A stretch of 7,231 bases of DNA, from positions 1 through 7,231 of the forward strand of contig DCSW01000062.1 of the NCBI GenBank assembly GCA_002325825.1, in the 5' to 3' direction. Both the position numbers and the translations under genes were made by a program. Below are positions 6,369 to 7,231 of this stretch, piece by piece. Numbering within the stretch: position 1 is the stretch's first letter; the number at the start of each line of letters is the position of its first letter. The notes beneath the pieces are model-generated. The model was not told where the DNA came from and ran no database searches. It was given only the letters and a program-made list of their open reading frames with translations. The stretch comes from Collimonas sp. UBA1456 (lineage in GTDB: Bacteria > Pseudomonadota > Gammaproteobacteria > Burkholderiales > Burkholderiaceae_D).

Positions 6369-6550
6369 TGTAGCTCCTCTGAGTTGATATCGACCGCTAT
6401 CGGCAGGCCGATCATTTGCGACATGAAAACGACAAGGCTTGGCAACCAATACGGTCATAATTGACGACAGTGTTGTGATACCCGCAAGTAATTTTTTTGA
6501 AAGCTCCTGCCGCAATAATCAAATATTGTAACAAAAAGGCAAGTACGTTG
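6369..6550. other. Intergenic region upstream of the glsB-like gene
   Basis: 182 bases between the stop of the chloride-channel remnant and the glsB-like start. It is AT-rich near 6490-6540 and ends with the AGAGGAG ribosome site at about 6374-6380. It probably holds the promoter of the glsB-like and DUF697-like pair. I see no strong -35/-10 pair, no hairpin with a T-run and no convincing coding sequence. Confidence 0.5.
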
Positions 6551-7231
6551 TTAAGCGTGCAATTCCTGCGCACGATCCAGGCAAAAATAAGCATCCAACA
6601 GTGAAGTCTTGTAGACGGTGTGCAGCAATTTCGGGTCGCTCTTGCTGCGCACCACCGGCAGGCCCTCGTCCTGGTGCTCGAGAAAGGATTGCAACGCATC
6701 TCCAATGCTACATCTCGAACCTGACCACATGCAGAAATTCACGTCGCAATAGCAGTTGCGTTAGTCGACGATGTAAGTGTATTGGACCGGATATTCCAGA
6801 AAATAAGCCGCTGATCTCGGCGAACGATGCACTCATCGGCAGTAGCGTATGCGCCGGTCGGATCAACTCGCTCATACAAATGCCGCGCAGCTTGACACAC
6901 TCCTGCGCATCACGATTGTGCTTGATGATGATGTCGTACATCGAGGTGCCACTTATGGCTGCGCGAGAGAAAATAAGCGACCACACAGGACAACATCAAC
7001 GGTAACATCACCTAATAGCTCAGCATCATCTCGAAAATCATCAGGATCGCCATCAGCGGCGCACTGGTGGCGGCCACCAGAAATGCCCCCATGCCAAAAC
7101 CATGGTAAAAACGAACGACGCCGAACTCGCTCTAGGTAACAACACATGCAGAGCCTGACCGAACAGATAACCGATAACGGCGCTGACAAACAAGGTGTCA
7201 ATGCCGTAATGAAGATGTACCAAATGGCGCG
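6551..7231 (-). pseudogene. ClC-family chloride channel, 3' part with CBS domains, decayed (runs off the right edge)
   Basis: The C-terminal third of a ClC chloride channel or Cl-/H+ exchanger of the ClcB/EriC type with cytoplasmic CBS domains. Readable blocks on the minus strand: DTLFVSAVIGYLFGQALH, GMGAFLVAATSAPLMAILMI, VMLPLMLSCVVAYFLSR, AISGTSMYDIIIKHNRDAQE, MSELIRPAHTLLPMSASFAE, LEYPVQYTYIVD, GDALQSFLEHQDEGLPVV and TVYKTSLLDAYFCLDRAQELHA, ending at TAA 6553-6551. Breaks: an extra TT near 7096-7099, TAG at 7014-7012 where relatives have Gln (CAG) in LSYQ, an extra A at 6960, an extra T in 6800-6803, and TAA at 6763-6761 followed by loss of about 35 residues of the first CBS domain. No active channel can be made. 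Family assignment is strong because the GxFLAATTxAPLMAI and CBS blocks are distinctive. Confidence 0.85.

Overview
The window reads as Betaproteobacteria, order Burkholderiales, most like Oxalobacteraceae (Herminiimonas, Collimonas, Janthinobacterium). That placement rests on remembered protein similarity (RlmJ, ClcB-type chloride channel, GlsB, HDOD protein, siderophore-type TonB receptor); no search was run. Base composition is mid-range. The most striking general feature is gene decay: of eight recognisable genes, three are open from end to end (pnuC, an APH-type kinase and rlmJ) and five are broken by stop codons or frameshifts.

Layout, left to right. 1-562 (+) is the broken 3' part of an HDOD-type signalling gene, convergent with pnuC. 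4252 to 579 (-) is one gene cluster: a TonB-dependent receptor pseudogene (4252-2468), an APH-fold kinase (2425-1193) and a PnuC-family vitamin facilitator (1193-579). Kinase and pnuC overlap in TAATG. The 287-base gap upstream of the receptor (4253-4539) holds a perfect 17-bp inverted repeat and a weak Fur-box-like site. 5445-4540 (-) is rlmJ, a 23S rRNA m6A2030 methyltransferase, open but with unusual residues in two conserved motifs. 6368-5670 (-) holds a glsB/yeaQ-like membrane protein gene whose second codon is TAA, followed by a DUF697-like gene with a 1-base insertion. 7231-6551 (-) is the 3' part of a ClC chloride channel gene with CBS domains, carrying two stops and several frameshifts; it runs off the window.

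How the genes work together. The receptor-kinase-PnuC order suggests a scavenging module: outer-membrane uptake, inner-membrane facilitated diffusion and trapping by phosphorylation. The outer-membrane part is dead, while the kinase and facilitator are open. The substrate cannot be told from the sequence (nicotinamide riboside, thiamine or another vitamin).

The decay looks real rather than purely technical. It combines nonsense codons, larger deletions and frameshifts, and is concentrated in dispensable functions (iron uptake, ion channel, signalling, stress membrane protein). Nearly all the short indels that I can place are insertions of 1-2 bases, however, which is unusual, so read-level confirmation matters. 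I found no new defence or mobile system here. The most worthwhile points are the decay pattern, the two long perfect palindromes (one with a frameshift in its loop), the altered rlmJ motifs and the ATG-TAA start of the glsB-like gene.
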